A stretch of DNA of 64,000 nucleotides, from positions 47,155,001 to 47,219,000 of the forward strand of contig NC_091262.1 of NCBI RefSeq assembly GCF_042477335.2, given 5' to 3'. The translations under genes and the position numbers were made by a program. This stretch comes from Ovis canadensis. Lineage: Eukaryota; Chordata; Mammalia; Artiodactyla; Bovidae. Positions 1 to 11,832 of this stretch are shown here, piece after piece. The notes beneath the pieces were generated by a model. The model was not told the DNA's origin and searched no databases. It worked only from the letters and a program-made list of their open reading frames with translations. Every line of letters starts with the position of its first letter. Position 1 is the first letter of the stretch.

Positions 1-70
1 AAGGGAAGCCAACACTTCAGTCTTGCTGATTTTCCTTCAAATCATGAAGGAAAAAACTCTTTTGCATGCC

Positions 71-405
71 CCCTTTCCAGAACCATGGGTGTGGCCGAGG
101 CCTTCAGCTCAGCCTGGCTTCCCTGACTTAGCCTCTGGCTTCCTCCCCGACTCCAGTTTCTCAAGTCTCCAGTCTGTCCTGCATGTTCCACGCAGCAGAT
201 CTTTATCATACTCCATGCTCACCACGAGGCTGCCCTGCTGTACAGCTCCTGACCCCCAGCACACAGAGCCCAGGACCCCACCCAGGTACCTGCATCAACA
301 CGTGACAGTGTGTCTCCACCCTCTGCCTCTGTTCTCACTACGCTGGCCCTCCAGGGAGCACCAGCCTGAGTGCCACTCCCTCCAAAAGGCATCGCCTGGC
401 TGCTT
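71..405 (+). repeat. Left arm of a ~340-bp inverted duplication
   Basis: The stretch from the CCCTTTCCAGAACCATGGGT region to the CTCCAAAAGGCATCGCCTGG region reappears in reverse complement at 1447-1780 with scattered substitutions and a few small indels. A chance open frame covers both arms in opposite directions. I do not recognise the repeat family. Confidence 0.85.
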
Positions 406-1081
406 CTCAGTTCTGAATCACGGCACTTAGAGTCTATGTCACAGTTTCACTTTTTGTTTTCTCCATCACTTGATTGTTTTAACTGTTTTAAAGCCTTGAG
501 TCTTCTTCCCATAAGACCATTAGCTCTTTGAGACCAGGGACCTCAAAAACTTATAAGGAGCACCCAGGGATACTCAGAAGTCATCTTCCTCTATTATTAG
601 CTCATGACAAGAAAAACAGACCATTTCTACTCCAAAGGCCTTGATGGAAATCTCCAGATAACCCCTGCCAAGTCTTTTGCATCAATTCCCTATCAAGTCA
701 TTTTTAAGAACTTCTGGATAAAGGGCAGAGGGAACCCTTTTAAAAATATATGTATTTATGGCTTTCGTGGTGGATAATATATTCATCTGGCTCAAAACTT
801 AAGTCAGCTGCCTACCTTTGTTTCTCAACCACTCAGCTCCCCTGCCGAGAGGCAAACAATGGACTGAATTCTTGTTTTTCAATAGGTATTCTAGCAAATA
901 GATCCTCATTTTCGCTCTTTTTTTTTAATACACAAGCTAACATGCAATATATATTGTTCTCCATCTTATACTTTGTTTACTAATGTAACTCAGACATCTT
1001 CCCAGGTCAAACCTAGAGAGCTTCCTCACTGTGGCTGTGTCATGTTCCAGTGTAAGGATGACCCTGATTTATTTAACCAAC

Positions 1082-1325
1082 CAACCTTTTAAAAATGTTT
1101 GTGTGTTTGGCAGTGTCAGGTCTTAGCTGCAGCACGCAGGATCTTTGCTGCCTCACGCAGGCATCTCGCGGTACCTGGACTCTCTTGGGGCGCGTGGGCT
1201 CAGGAGCCGGAGCACTCTGGCCTCAATTGCTCCACGGCATGTGGGACCTCAGTTCCCTGACCAGGGATCGATAACCACGTCCCCTGCATTGTAAGGCAGG
1301 TTCTTAACCACTGGACCACATCAAC
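1082..1325 (-). mobile_element. CHR-type tRNA-Glu SINE
   Basis: Antisense copy: GCAGCACGCAGGATCTTTGC at the left, then the tRNA-like head GACCAGGGATCGATAACC and CAGGTTCTTAACCACTGGAC at the right. It interrupts older L1-like sequence (about 990-1400). Confidence 0.8.
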
Positions 1326-1446
1326 CAAACTTTAGTTGTTAGACGGCAAGAGTGTTTCCAGTCCTTTACTACCATATGCAATGCTTCCATAATAGACTTG
1401 TTCAGACAAAATGTCACACTGAAATGAGAGTTTTCAGAATTGAGAA

Positions 1447-1780
1447 GAAGCCAGGCGATGCCTTTTGGAGGGAGTGGCACTCAGGCTGGTGCTCCCTGGA
1501 GGGCCAGCGTAGTGAGAACAGATGCAGAGGGTGGAGACACGCTGCCACGTGCTACTGTGGGTACTTGGGTAGGGTCCTGGACTCTGCATGCTGCGGGGTC
1601 AGGAGCTGTACAGCAGGGCAGCCTCATGGTGGGCATGGAGTGTAGTAAAGATCTGCTGCATGCAACATGCAGGACAGACTGGAGACTTGAGAAGCTGGAG
1701 TCGGGGAGAAAGCCAGAGGCTAAGTCAGGGAAGCCAGGCTGAGCTGAAGGCCTCGGCCACACCCATGCTTCTGGAAAGGG
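1447..1780 (-). repeat. Right arm of the inverted duplication
   Basis: Reverse complement of 71-405. Both arms end sharply: the sequence beyond the CCTTTCCAGAA end and beyond the CAGGCGATGCC end is unrelated. The roughly 1-kb spacer contains a CHR-type SINE and L1-like sequence. Confidence 0.85.
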
Positions 1781-1892
1781 AGGGGATTTCTAACTGAAAT
1801 GAGGGTTTTCAACTTACTAGGTTGGTGAGAGTGAGGAAATGGCACGCTCATACTTTGCTGGTAAGCGTGTAAATTAATATAACCTCTTTGTA

Positions 1893-1981
1893 GATCTTCC
1901 CAACACAGGGATTGAACCTAGTCTCTTGTGTCTCCTACATTGGCAGGCGAATTCCTTACACTGTGCAACCTGGGAACCTTG
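1893..1981 (-). mobile_element. Bov-tA SINE fragment (tRNA-derived head)
   Basis: Antisense head only: GATCTTCCCAACACAGGGAT, ACCTAGTCTCTTGTGTCTCC, TTGGCAGGCGAATTCC. L1-like sequence lies on both sides. Confidence 0.75.
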
Positions 1982-2139
1982 CCTTTGGGCTACTGCTAGG
2001 TTGAACTGTTTTTCTGTAGTCAAATTTATCAGTTTTTGCTTTTATGGTTCCTAGGTTGGGTGCCAAAGGAGCAAGACAGCCCCTCCTTTATCCCCTCCAG
2101 CCCCCAACACACAGCTTCTAAAAATTCTGCCTGTACAAA

Positions 2140-2760
2140 AAGCTTAGAATGACTTGCCAGGTTTTGTGAGGAACAGGACAACTCCTGCCTTCCAGGAGAT
2201 CCCAGTTTCAGGGAGACACAGACTGCCTACTGCAATTCCATAGTATAATAAATAAGACGGGGCACAAGGGGAACCTGGGCTAGGACCGCCTGATCCTGCC
2301 TGAGTTGGCCGGGCAAGGCTTTCCAAAGGCAGTGGCATCCAGGTAAATCTGGAGGTGTGTGGGAAGCAGCCAGGAGAAGAAGGGTCTTCCAGTAAAAGTG
2401 GAGAAGCATATGCAAAGGCAAGAAGCAACAGGCTCAGCCAAGGTTGTCCAGTCTGGCAAGGAGACAGGGAGCCCTGCAGGGCTGGTGTGTGGTAGGGGCA
2501 GAGCTAGGAAGTAGACAGGGCCCAGATCACAGAGGGCCAAGAAGATACTGCCTGGAGGTCAGGGGGAGGTGGCAGGGGGACACACCAGCCGTGTGGAGGA
2601 CGAGCTGGAGTTGGTCCAGACTGCAGGCACGGCCTCAGAGGCTTCCGCCTCTTGCCCAGCAGCAGCCATGGCAGCCTAGAGAGACTCCAAACAGCAGCGA
2701 GAGTTTCAGACCAAACGTTCGATTCTGCCAAGCTTCCAGAATTCTATGAAAATCATCAGC
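2140..2760. repeat. Probable ancient LINE (L2-like) remnant
   Basis: Phrases such as CTTCCAGGAGATCCCAGTTT, GGAGAAGCATATGCAAAGGC and AGAGGGCCAAGAAGATACTG recall an old mammalian-wide LINE consensus. The copy is strongly diverged and family and strand are uncertain. The frames crossing it are not genes. Confidence 0.4.
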
Positions 2761-3240
2761 GAAGCTAGCACTTTCTCTGAGAAACATGCCTACCCAAGAT
2801 GATGACAACTTCAAGAGCTTTTTCCTGGGGAAGGCGGTGGTTGTCACTCCCACCTCGGCACCCCGCTGGCAGATGGGGTCAATGCAGCCAGGGCCCTAAC
2901 TGCCCCCTCCTCTGTTCCAGCGTGGCTCAGGGAACAGGTGGGCTCTCCAGCCCCTGCCCATTCATCCAGATCCTCATTCCTTCAGAATGCAGGACTGCCA
3001 CGATGGAGTGGTGGACTCCCAGCTGGTCCACGTCCCTGGGACATCTTCCCTTCTAGTCGACAAGGCTCAGTCCTGCTCTGAGCAGTCAGACAGGCCTACG
3101 AACTTCTCTACTCCTGTGACATTTTAAAACAGGCATCTTGTAGCAGGTTTCCTGAGCAACTGTCCTCCCTAAAGGGCTCAGCACAGAGCCTTGCACATAG
3201 CAAGCATTCTGCAGCACTTTCTGCTAAAACTGGAAGTCTC

Positions 3241-3364
3241 AGGGGACGTCCTTCGTGGTCTAGTGCTTAAGACTCCAAGCTTCCGACGCAGGGGGCATGG
3301 GTTCCATCCCAGGCAAACTAAGATTCCACATGCTGTATGCAGCGCGGACAAAAAGATCTTTTTA
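3241..3364 (+). mobile_element. CHR-type SINE with 15-bp target duplication
   Basis: GGACGTCCTTCGTGGTCTAG through GCAGGGGGCATGGGTTCCAT to an A-rich tail. It is flanked by AAAACTGGAAGTCTC at 3226-3240 and 3365-3379. Confidence 0.9.
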
Positions 3365-3645
3365 AAAACTGGAAGTCTCGCCATTCATTAGGAGATTGCT
3401 GAGGAAAAGGAAGGGTGATGTGGATAGAAGGAAGTTGGAATCCACTTAGACAGAGCTTTTGGACTGCCTCTGGATTTCAGTTATCCAGAGCCTCTCCATA
3501 CCTGACCCCCAACCCAGCAAAAGAAGTTGGTTCTTTTCTTTAGTGCCCTAAGGCAATTTTATCCCAAAGGATCACTTGGTCAAGTGCTACAGAGATAAAG
3601 GCTCTTGGAGGCTGCTGGAGGCAGCCTTGGTTACCACCAGCAGGC

Positions 3646-4062
3646 CTCCTGTTGTTCAGTCGCTCAACTGTGTATGACTCTTTGCGACCCCATTGGCTGC
3701 AGCACACCAGGCTTCCCTGTCTGCCATCTCCCAGAGTCTCCTGGAGCTTGCTCAAACTCATGTCCATTGAGTCAGTGGTGCCATTCAACCACTTCATCCT
3801 CTGTCATCCCCTTCTCCTCCTGTCCGCAATCTTTCCCACCATCAGGGTCTTTTCCAATGAGTTGGCTCTTCGAATCAGGCAGTCAAAGTATTGGAGCTTC
3901 AGCTTCAATATCAGTCCTTTCAATGAATATTCATGGTTGATTTCCTTTAGGATTGACTGGTTTGATCTCCTTACAGTCCAAGGAACTCTCAAGAGTCTTC
4001 TCCAATATCACATTTTGAAAGCATCAATTTTTTGGAGCTCAGCCTTCTTTATGGTCCAACTT
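3646..4062 (-). mobile_element. BovB LINE 3' fragment
   Basis: Antisense BovB 3' end: GTTGTTCAGTCGCTCAACTG at the left (element 3' terminus), then the diagnostic reverse-strand text through CAAGAGTCTTCTCCAATATC. Its translated remnant on the minus strand matches the other BovB copies in this window. Confidence 0.9.
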
Positions 4063-4557
4063 GGGGCCCTTCCAAGGCATTTCTACCCTTCAGTGGTCTG
4101 AGGGCATGCAGCAGGGGTAGCCACTCACACCAGCCTGGAAGGCAAGAGGGCCAGAAGCCAGCCCCAACTTCAGCTCCAGTCAAACAAGCTCCTCCCCACG
4201 CAGCCACCCGACAGCAGTGGGTCAAAGGCAGGGTAGCAGAGGACTCCTGGGGCAGAGCTCGTTATCTCTGGAGTATGCTGCTGCGGAGGCAGGCACAGAC
4301 ACCGAGGCCCCATCTCAGGCATAGCAAAGCTCATGAGGACGACACCAGGAAGCAAGGGGCCTGCGTTTCAGGGCAGGGTCCAACCCTGCTGGCTGTGTGC
4401 CTGTCACTTATATAAAGTGCACATATGCTTGTGGTCCATGATTTTGTTTTTCCCAAAATGACACGGTCTGTTTCAATAAACGTTAGAAAAGCTCACTGGT
4501 ATGAATACATATCTAGTTTTAACTTCCATTTTATTTGACATTTACTATGTGAGAGGC

Positions 4558-4690
4558 AGTGAAAGTATTAGTTGCTTTAGTCAGGTCCAACTCTTTGCAG
4601 CTCCATGGACTATAGCCCGCTAGGCTCCTCTGTCCAGAGGACTCTCCACGCAAGAATACTAGAGTGGGTTGCCATGCCCTCCTCCAGAGG
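4558..4690 (-). mobile_element. Bov-tA SINE fragment
   Basis: Antisense: AGTATTAGTTGCTTTAGTCA, GACTATAGCCCGCTAGGCTC, CAAGAATACTAGAGTGGGTT. The tRNA-derived head is missing. Confidence 0.85.
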
Positions 4691-4704
4691 GAGAGACAGT
4701 AGGG

Positions 4705-4885
4705 TGGGCATTTTATACACAATATCTTATTAAGTCCTCTCAACAATTACATGAGGCTAGGATAATACAGATGAGGAAAGTGAGGGTCAGAAAGGTTGAG
4801 CCCCAAGCCAAGGTCCCACTGCTAGCACGCAGCAGAGCTGGGATTGGAACAAGAGGCTGTCTGGCTTCAGAGTCCTTTGCCCCAA
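4705..4885 (-). repeat. MIR SINE remnant
   Basis: The MIR-type string CAGATGAGGAAAGTGAGGGT, CACTGCTAGCACGCAGCAGA, GCTGGGATTGGAACAAGAGG is recognisable; this is an old mammalian-wide SINE in antisense. Confidence 0.75.
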
Positions 4886-4989
4886 ACCACCATATGATGC
4901 AAGGACTAAGGAGTGCTGGTCAGTTGCCAGCCTAGACCCTTCCCTAGCCTCTGACCTCTAAAACCACAGACAGGCTACAAAGGAAGGAC

Positions 4990-5529
4990 AGTCTCTCAGA
5001 AGGTCACTTTTCTTTATTCTCTGTTACCCCAATCTCACAGCATGGTCTGTGGGAATCTCAAGGTCTGGCCAACTCACAGGCTTCCCTGTGCCCACTGAGG
5101 AGCTGAAGCTCCACAGGCCAGGGGTCTCCAGTTGACGCTGTGGTGTCGTTAAGTTGCTCCTTCTAAAAGCAGGTCCCGGGCATGACGATGGATCAAGGTT
5201 TCTCGGTCACTCCTGGGTCCCCTTCCCAGAGCACAGGCACCTTCCGCAGCTTGTCCTCTGGCTTGCTGCGCCCATCCTAGGAAAAGGCGGGGAGGAGCTC
5301 GGGAAAGCGGGTGTCTCCTGGTTGGAAGAAGCTGGGACCTGGGCCTTTGGCCTACTTTGACCTGGGGCAGGTCATGGCCCTCAGGAGGCTCCACAGCAGG
5401 CCCAGGCCAGACCACTACTCAGCAGAAGCAGAAGTCTCACCACATTTTGGCAAAGTCCACTTTCTTCACTGACTTGGCCTAAAAACACCTCCTGAGTTCA
5501 GAGGGACGCGGGTGACAGAAATCCTGGGT
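4990..5529 (-). other. PPCDC: PPCDC 3'UTR and poly(A) site
   Basis: About 540 bases follow the stop. An AATAAA signal on the minus strand lies at 5018-5013, with cleavage expected 10-30 bases further on, near 4.99 kb. No repeat is recognised inside it. Confidence 0.7.
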
Positions 5530-5615
5530 TCAACTCCGCTGGGAGCTGCCATGCTGGGACAGGACTTCTTTCACTTTGTCCACAATGGTGCCCACCTCAG
5601 CCATGGCCCCCAGAC
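5530..5615 (-). CDS. PPCDC: PPCDC exon 6, C-terminus and stop
   Basis: A short terminal coding exon in a frame too short for long-ORF detection. After a CTCCCCTAG acceptor (AG at 5617-5616), the bases GT complete Gly176, then LGAMAEVGTIVDKVKEVL and SQHGSSQRS follow before TGA at 5532-5530. LGAMAE.GTIV.KV.E is the conserved end of animal PPCDC and finishes the flap after Cys172. The last nine residues are the usual variable tail. Confidence 0.93.
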
Positions 5616-5985
5616 CTAGGGAGCAGAGTTCTCCTGTGGCCCTGCAGACGGGCAGGGGACCATCCTCCACTCACCCCTGCCCAGCGCCCCCTGAGTGTGC
5701 CACCCAGAGCCCAGTGCCTGAGAAGGCCAGGACCAGGCCTGAGCCAGATCTGTTGAGTCCCATCAGAGACACCCCGCCCCCAGGACAGGCCCCAGGAATG
5801 GTTACAGCAACCACCTTGAACTGTTCGGGCTGCACGCCTGGGAGGATACTGGGCACATTACCGAACAACTCCAAGAGGGAGGAATTACCACTTCCATTTC
5901 CCAGGTGAGAGCGCTGAGCTGGAGGTCACAACGGGCTGGGATATGAGGCTGTGGGAATGAGCTGTGAGCCTGGCCGGACACCCAC

Positions 5986-6154
5986 CTTGGTCTCCACAGA
6001 CCAGCTTCTTGGCCACACAGGGGATCTCGATGTAGCCGAAGGCCTTGAGCTGGCCCACCTGCTGTTCGGTGATGGGGTGCTCCCACATGGCAGTGTTCAT
6101 TGCCGGGCAGAAGAGCAGGGGTTTGCTGCGGTCCCAGGCCCGGATGACACAGGT
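5986..6154 (-). CDS. PPCDC: PPCDC exon 5 with PAMN motif and substrate-clamp cysteine
   Basis: Residues 120-175 plus the first base of codon 176. The segment reads TCVIRAWDRSKPLLFCPAMN through TAMWEHP to KKLVCGDQ. PAMNTAM (Asn139, Met142) is the diagnostic PPC-decarboxylase motif and Cys172 is the equivalent of the AtHAL3a Cys175 in the flap over the substrate. The acceptor is TTCACAG (AG at 6156-6155) and the donor is GTGGGT from 5985, leaving phase 1. Confidence 0.94.
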
Positions 6155-6554
6155 CTGTGAAGAAGGACGGGCGTGCCTGCTGCTCTGCCTGCCACCCCTC
6201 CCCAGACTTCCCAACTGTTACCCACTGCTTCCAGGCTACAGCCAGCTGCGGGCCTGGAGTGACTGGGGGCCACTGTCTGCTGTCTCGTTACTTTGAGGAT
6301 GTGTCTCTGGGTCCCTCCCACCTCCCCCTAGGCTCTGACATAGGGCCCAACATTCAGGAGCTGCTCCACTAACGCTGGCCATGGCCCAGCCACCTCCAAG
6401 CATACCTCCACTTCTGTGTAGAAAGGGCTCCTGGTGCCCAAGCATCTGTCTTCCCTACAGCCAGCCATACCTCGCAGTGGCTCTTGCAAAGCTGAGGACC
6501 AGGCTGCCAGGCAGGTGGGCCCGTCTACCCCACACTAGCTCTTCTTGAGGCCAA

Positions 6555-7075
6555 CTAAAGCATGGCCATGAGAACAGGTTCCATGGGACCAGACCCTCTC
6601 CCACGTGCTATCTCATGAGCCCGCCCTGTGACCCTGTAAAGAAGCTGCTGTCCCACGTCACCGAGGGGAAGCTGCACTTCCAGGAGGTGAGCTGCTACCC
6701 AGGGTGACACCCAGACAGTGATCTGGGGGAAGCTCTGCACAGCGCCCAAGTCCTCCACTGCCTCCCGCTGCCAGGCCCCTCCAAGTCACTACCTGAGCAG
6801 CTATGAAAAGGACAGACCAGCTCACGGATGGAGTCTTCAGCGCTGTGAGCTTTGCAATCACACGGACTTGGGTTCAAATCTTGCTGTGCTCTCTGCTGTG
6901 ACTAGCCATGAGAACTTGAACAAGTCCTTTCATGACAGAAGTCTGAGGTTCCTCTCTGCAAAAGCCCTCTCCCTGGGTGGTCGTGCAGATGGAGGGTGAG
7001 CATGCTTATAAAGCTCTTTGCACAGGCCTGGCACAGATACAGGCTCCAGAAATAGTAGGTCCTGTTATTATTACA
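6555..7075 (+). repeat. MIR SINE remnant in PPCDC intron 4
   Basis: ACACGGACTTGGGTTCAAAT is a MIR tRNA-like B-box and TTATAAAGCTCTTTGCACAG and CAGAAATAGTAGGTCCTGTT are MIR 3' core. The clear part is about 6840-7075; the preceding 6555-6700 segment has a weaker antisense MIR look. Confidence 0.6.
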
Positions 7076-7079
7076 GACA

Positions 7080-9645
7080 GGCTCCCTGGGCCAGGGGCTG
7101 CCTTGGAGGGAAATAAGCTCAGGGGCCCACAGCAGTGCACTCCCCTAGGCTCTGACAGCTCCAGGCACCTCTGCCTGGGCTGTGGGCCCCTCAGGGAGCC
7201 AGTGGTGGGCACACTCCTTCCCTGAAGGGGAGCCTGTCCGGGAAAAGAGGGGGAGTCTAGAGAACAATGCCACGGATGGGCCAGGGAAAATGCCTGCCCT
7301 CCTCAGGGCCCCTGGCCTCTCCTGCGACAGGAAGGAAGTGGGTCAGCACACAGCTTCAGGCCCTGGCTGCTCGCGTCATCTCAGACACAGCGCTTGTCTC
7401 CCCACCAAGTCCTTGCGGTGGGGCAACCCGGCTGTGAGTGGACAGTTTCAGTCCACACTTCCTCTTGGCCCCGTGCCACCTGCTGCTTCTGCAGAAGCCA
7501 TGAGCATACCTAGAAGAGTCCCCTGACTCCGTGTGAGGTGGGTGGTGGCAGGGCTGGAGTTTCTAAATGCCCTCAAAGCAAAGCACGCCCACCAGAGAGA
7601 AACTCAACCCCTCTGTGCCCCATACGTCTCCAGCTTTTCCCATCTCATCACGAAGCTCAGCGCTTCCTGGACAAACCACAGCTCCAGCAGGAACCTTCTG
7701 GCAGCAGAAAGACTGAAAGGAGGCATCAGTTCCCACGGTCATTTCTGTCTGGCCAATGCTCTATGTAGCACCTCAGGCTCTGCCCCTGGGAATCCGCTTG
7801 GGCTAAGAGAAGGCCTGGATCTGGGATAGGAGACCAGCTGCCAGCTAGACAGGTGACCCAGGGAAGTTATCTCCTCTTTCTGGATCTGCTTGGTTATTTA
7901 GCACAAAGAAGGGCCAGAGCCTGAGTGGGCCAGAGGATAGACAGAGATTCACGTCACCCAGGCCCAGGGCCCAGAGACTGGGAACATAGGTTCATACTTA
8001 GCACACGGCTCCAGTGCACCCCAAGATCTAGACAGTGTGCACCCCAATTTCAGGGAGAAGGTCTGGAGGAGAGAGGAAGCAGGGCAAGCTCCTTTGGGAG
8101 AATATAAGGAAAAAACATCTTTCGAGAGAAAACAGAGCCACAGACCATGATGACAACAGCTTAAACCTTGTAGGATTTGCGGTTCTTTGAAATACTTGCA
8201 CCTTCAAGTGAAACCTTTGAGGCAAAGGGCCTCAGGCCTGGTCTTGGGAACATATTCTACTGCTCAGCCAACTCAGTAGAGGGGAACGCCAAAGATTCCA
8301 GGGAGCGCTGGCAGCTCTGAAGAAAAGAGGAAAGCAGAGCTTTCGGGAGTGAGCAAGGAGTTCTCAGAGAGTTGGCCCAGGGTGGGGCTTAGCTCCTAGA
8401 GGTCTGCGTGCCTTGTCACATCAGCTGGCTGAGGAAAGCCTGGACATTTGGTGAGATGGTGCTGGTTACACACAGTGCTGAGGCACTTAGATGAAAGTGA
8501 CCAGGAGCCTGACCCGTTCTGATATCCTGTCAACCAGGTTCCAGCCCCACCTGGAGGCATTCTTGACAACACGGCCCAAGCCCGCCCTCCTCTGCATTCC
8601 CCCACCCCTGTTCCTGCCACACGATCTGTGTCTTGCTCTTCTTCTGACCACCTGTGCTCTAATTCAAATGATGCTTAAATCACTAGCAGCTTCTTTGAGA
8701 AGCACATTAAGTACCCATCAACAGGCAAAGAGACTAACCCCCTATCTAAGCCCCCAAAACCTCGACCCAGCTTAGTCAGTCATTTCAGCATATTAAACTC
8801 TGAAAACCTTCTGCTGTTAGCGGAAGTAGAATTACTGACTACCTCATACATGTAATAAGCCTTTACTGAATGCCAACTGTATGCCCGATACCGTGCAACA
8901 CGGTGATTCCATCGTCAAAGGACTGACATACCGCACACCAGAGCACAGGCCAGAAACCCTCTCCTTCCAGACTGTCAGCTCCCTGCGTCCTGTGTGTCTG
9001 TCCACATAGGGCCTGGTCCCTGGCAGGTAAAAAAGCTGGAAGAATGAGGGAAGGGGGGTGATACGAAAGAGGTGGGAAGGATAGGGAAAACACCCAGTCT
9101 TTCCAGGATGTTCATGTAAACAAAGGCTCCTTAAGGACAGCAGCTCCCTGGAGGTCCTTCAGGCCGAAGATGATCCCCACTCTACACCTGGACTTCTCTT
9201 CCTCTCCTCCACCTGGAGCCTCTTGCCCTGTCCCCTTTCTTCCCCTTTAATTTCCACAATTTCAGGGAAACTACCTCTCAGCTTTGTGGTTAAAAGTACA
9301 GGAGAGATAAGTGTGCCTGGGAAATGCATGAGGAGGTAAACACTCTTATCTGTTTGCCCCCATGATAGGCAGGTCCTAGTGGGAAGGCAGAGCTAAGGGG
9401 GACCGGCAACAGAGCTGGGCAGGGAGGCCAGCGGGAAAGCATGTGGAGGGCAGCCCATGGGCATGAGCACCCAGGGGCCTGAGGGGTGGACACCTCAGAG
9501 GGCACTCGCAAGTCAAGTCCGCCCATCAGGACCCAGGCCATCTGGCCACCTGCCAGAGCACAAGTAGGCCAAGTGGAGGGCGGTCCAGGGGACTGTGTTC
9601 TGAGCAAACCAGCCCACCATACAGGGATTCCCAGATGAGAAGACT
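7080..9645. other. PPCDC intron 4 interior, no gene seen
   Basis: Unique-looking, moderately GC-rich sequence. Around 8850-8940 the text ACTGAATGCCAACTGTATGC suggests an old L2-like remnant. All frames here are short and unrelated to known proteins as far as I can tell. Confidence 0.5.
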
Positions 9646-9651
9646 GTCCAG

Positions 9652-9794
9652 AAGAAGCCTGCAGCTACCCACTCCAGTGCTCTTGCCTGGAGAATCCCAG
9701 GGACGGGGGAGCCTAGTGGGCTGCCGTCTCTGGGGTTGCACAGAGTCGGACACGACTGAAGCGACTCAGTAGTAGCAGTAGCAGCAGCAGCCCA
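9652..9794 (+). mobile_element. Bov-tA SINE 3' part with (AGC)n tail
   Basis: CTACCCACTCCAGTGCTCTT, GGCTGCCGTCTCTGGGGTTG, CACAGAGTCGGACACGACTG and a run of AGTAGCAGTAGCAGCAGCAG. It sits about 50 bp inside the intron after PPCDC exon 4. Confidence 0.9.
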
Positions 9795-9841
9795 TGGTGA
9801 GCATGGCCCCAGGAGGGAGGCAGGCCCGGCGAGTCACTCAC

Positions 9842-9970
9842 AAGCAAGTTGTCACAGATGCCACTGGCCACCTTCCCCAGAGTGTTGGCATCGAGGGGCG
9901 CCACCAGCATGAGGTCCGCCCACCTCCTCAGGTCAATGTGGAGAACTGGGTCGGATCGGCACTTCCACAT
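9842..9970 (-). CDS. PPCDC: PPCDC exon 4 with catalytic histidine
   Basis: Forty-three complete codons (residues 77-119), beginning MWKCRSDPVLHIDLRRWAD. His87 in the VLHIDL segment aligns with the catalytic His90 of AtHAL3a. The following LVAPLDANTLGKVASGICDNLL is the conserved FMN and subunit-contact stretch. The acceptor is CTGCCAG ending at 9971 and the donor is GTGAGT from 9841. A Bov-tA SINE lies about 50 bp into the downstream intron (9652-9794) without touching the junction. Confidence 0.94.
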
Positions 9971-10851
9971 CTGGCAGGGCGAAGGAAGCGGGGTCACTGG
10001 GCCGGCCACTCTCAGGGTGGAGGGAGGAGGGGCCGGAGCGGTTTGAGGGCCAACACAGACCTGGGGCAGTGAGTCAGGAACCCAAGGGAGACCACCCGAA
10101 CGCCCCCCACCCCAGTTCACTGCCACCCCTTTGGCAGCTACGCTGGTGAACCCTGGCTGCGACACCAACGGCCTGAGAGAAACCAGGCCTGAGGAAACAA
10201 ACGCCCCTTGTCTCTCTGAGCTATTCCCTTTATGGTTTGGTTTTCAAGAGGACTGACATCTGGCAGGGAAGTCCTGGCCTGTCTGCTTGAGGCGGATGCT
10301 TGGGTTGTCCAAGCCAGTGGAAAGGCTCTGGGCGCTGAGAAATGGAGGGGGCGGGGTGGGGGAGACGGGCCAGCCAGAAATGTTCTAGGCTGAGAATGTT
10401 TAAAAATGCCTGGCAGGGCACCCCTGTGGGGCCCACACTTGACGTCTGGCGAATCGACCAGAGCCTGCCCCAGCGCGGGAGAGCAGCAGGGCAGCCCGGC
10501 AGCCGTGGGAAGTGAGGCGTTCCCGGCAGCCCTGACGCTGGGGGCCACGTGGACGAGGGTGGTGGGAACAGGGCTCCTCTGTGGTTTCATCAGCCCAGAT
10601 AAGTACAAGGACACTCAAGCCCAGGCACGGGGCCAATGCTGAGCTCTGCCTGGGGTGGGAGGAGACTGCGGGCCTCCTGCAGGCCAGAAGCTAGACAGAT
10701 GTTTTCCTCATCGCCTCTGCCCAGAGGCCCTGACCGCGGACTTGAGCCTAGCCTGTCTGCTCTGGCGGCCAGGACCACAGGCTGCAGGGAGGACTGTCTT
10801 GTCCCGTTGATACAGACGTGAGGGAACCCAGCCCAGGGGCCCAGCACTGAC

Positions 10852-10947
10852 CTCCCATTCATCAGTGTCGCTGTAGAGGGTGACAGGAACATCCCGGGGG
10901 CTGTAAAAATGTTTGGCTCTCTCAGTTGTGACCACGGCTACTTCCAG
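10852..10947 (-). CDS. PPCDC: PPCDC exon 3
   Basis: Thirty-two complete codons (residues 45-76) begin LEVAVVTTERAKHFYSP and end DTDEWE, between a CAG acceptor (10950-10948) and a GTCAGT donor (10851-10846). The segment is the second strand-helix unit of the flavoprotein fold; VVTT..A..F is typical of the family. Phase is 0 on both sides, so it joins cleanly to exons 2 and 4. It lies 14 kb downstream of exon 2. Confidence 0.93.
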
Positions 10948-11832
10948 CTGTCACCAAGAGAAGTGTTGGGGCGGGGTTGGGGGGGAGAAGGAAAGAGAAA
11001 CTGTTAACAGAGCCCCCAGCCTGGAGGCCACATGGGGCCAGGCCAGGCCAGGTGAGAGCTTTCTTCACAGCCTGGCTGCAGAGAGGGCTTCTCCCTCGGA
11101 GGCAGTGAGCCCTGCGTTTGCACAGTTACTTCCGCTGTCACCCAAAGGTCAAGCCTCTCCAGGTGCAGCCGTTTCACTTCCCCATCGGAGGGGCTGCCGA
11201 GGAATGAGTCACACAACTGCCCAGCATATATAAAGCTGCAGGCTCCAGCCACTCGGGCAGGGACAGACCAGGGCAGGCAAGAGGGGGCCCCCCCAGGAGG
11301 CTCCCGGGTCCTGAGCTCTGGGCTACACCACAGGTCTGCCCTCTGCAGGCCAAGGCACTAGGGAGTCGGGCCCTGCACGTGGTGTCTGCAGCCACAGCCC
11401 AGCAAGCAGGCAAGCAGAGTCCCTCCCAGGACTTCTAGGAACAGGCTTCATGGGCTCTTGCTGCAGACAGGCTCCAGGAAAACCAAACCCTAGTGCCCGA
11501 TACTCACAGGGCAAGAGTGATGGTTACCCTCGAGTTGTTCATTTAGTAGATAAATTAATAACGCAAACAAGGGGGATGGCTAACAGAACAGAAATAGCAC
11601 ATGACAGTGTGAACGACACCAGACCCATTTCCATGACTGGTAAACAGATGCCAGACTAACAAGCAGACAGAGGAAAGGGGCCCAGAAGAGGTGGCTAAGA
11701 GGGGAGGGGGGTAGGAAATTACATCTTTGGGGGACATTTATCCAGGAGGGGAAAAAGTCAAGGGTAACAAGGACAGAACCAACCAGGGGGATCACTGGGG
11801 ACAGTGTCTGGGCCAGAGGTGCTATACTGCCT

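Noticed and set aside
23-430. Open frame over the left inverted-repeat arm as a gene
   Set aside because: The same text appears reversed at 1481-1762, so it comes from repeat sequence; there is no splice or promoter context.
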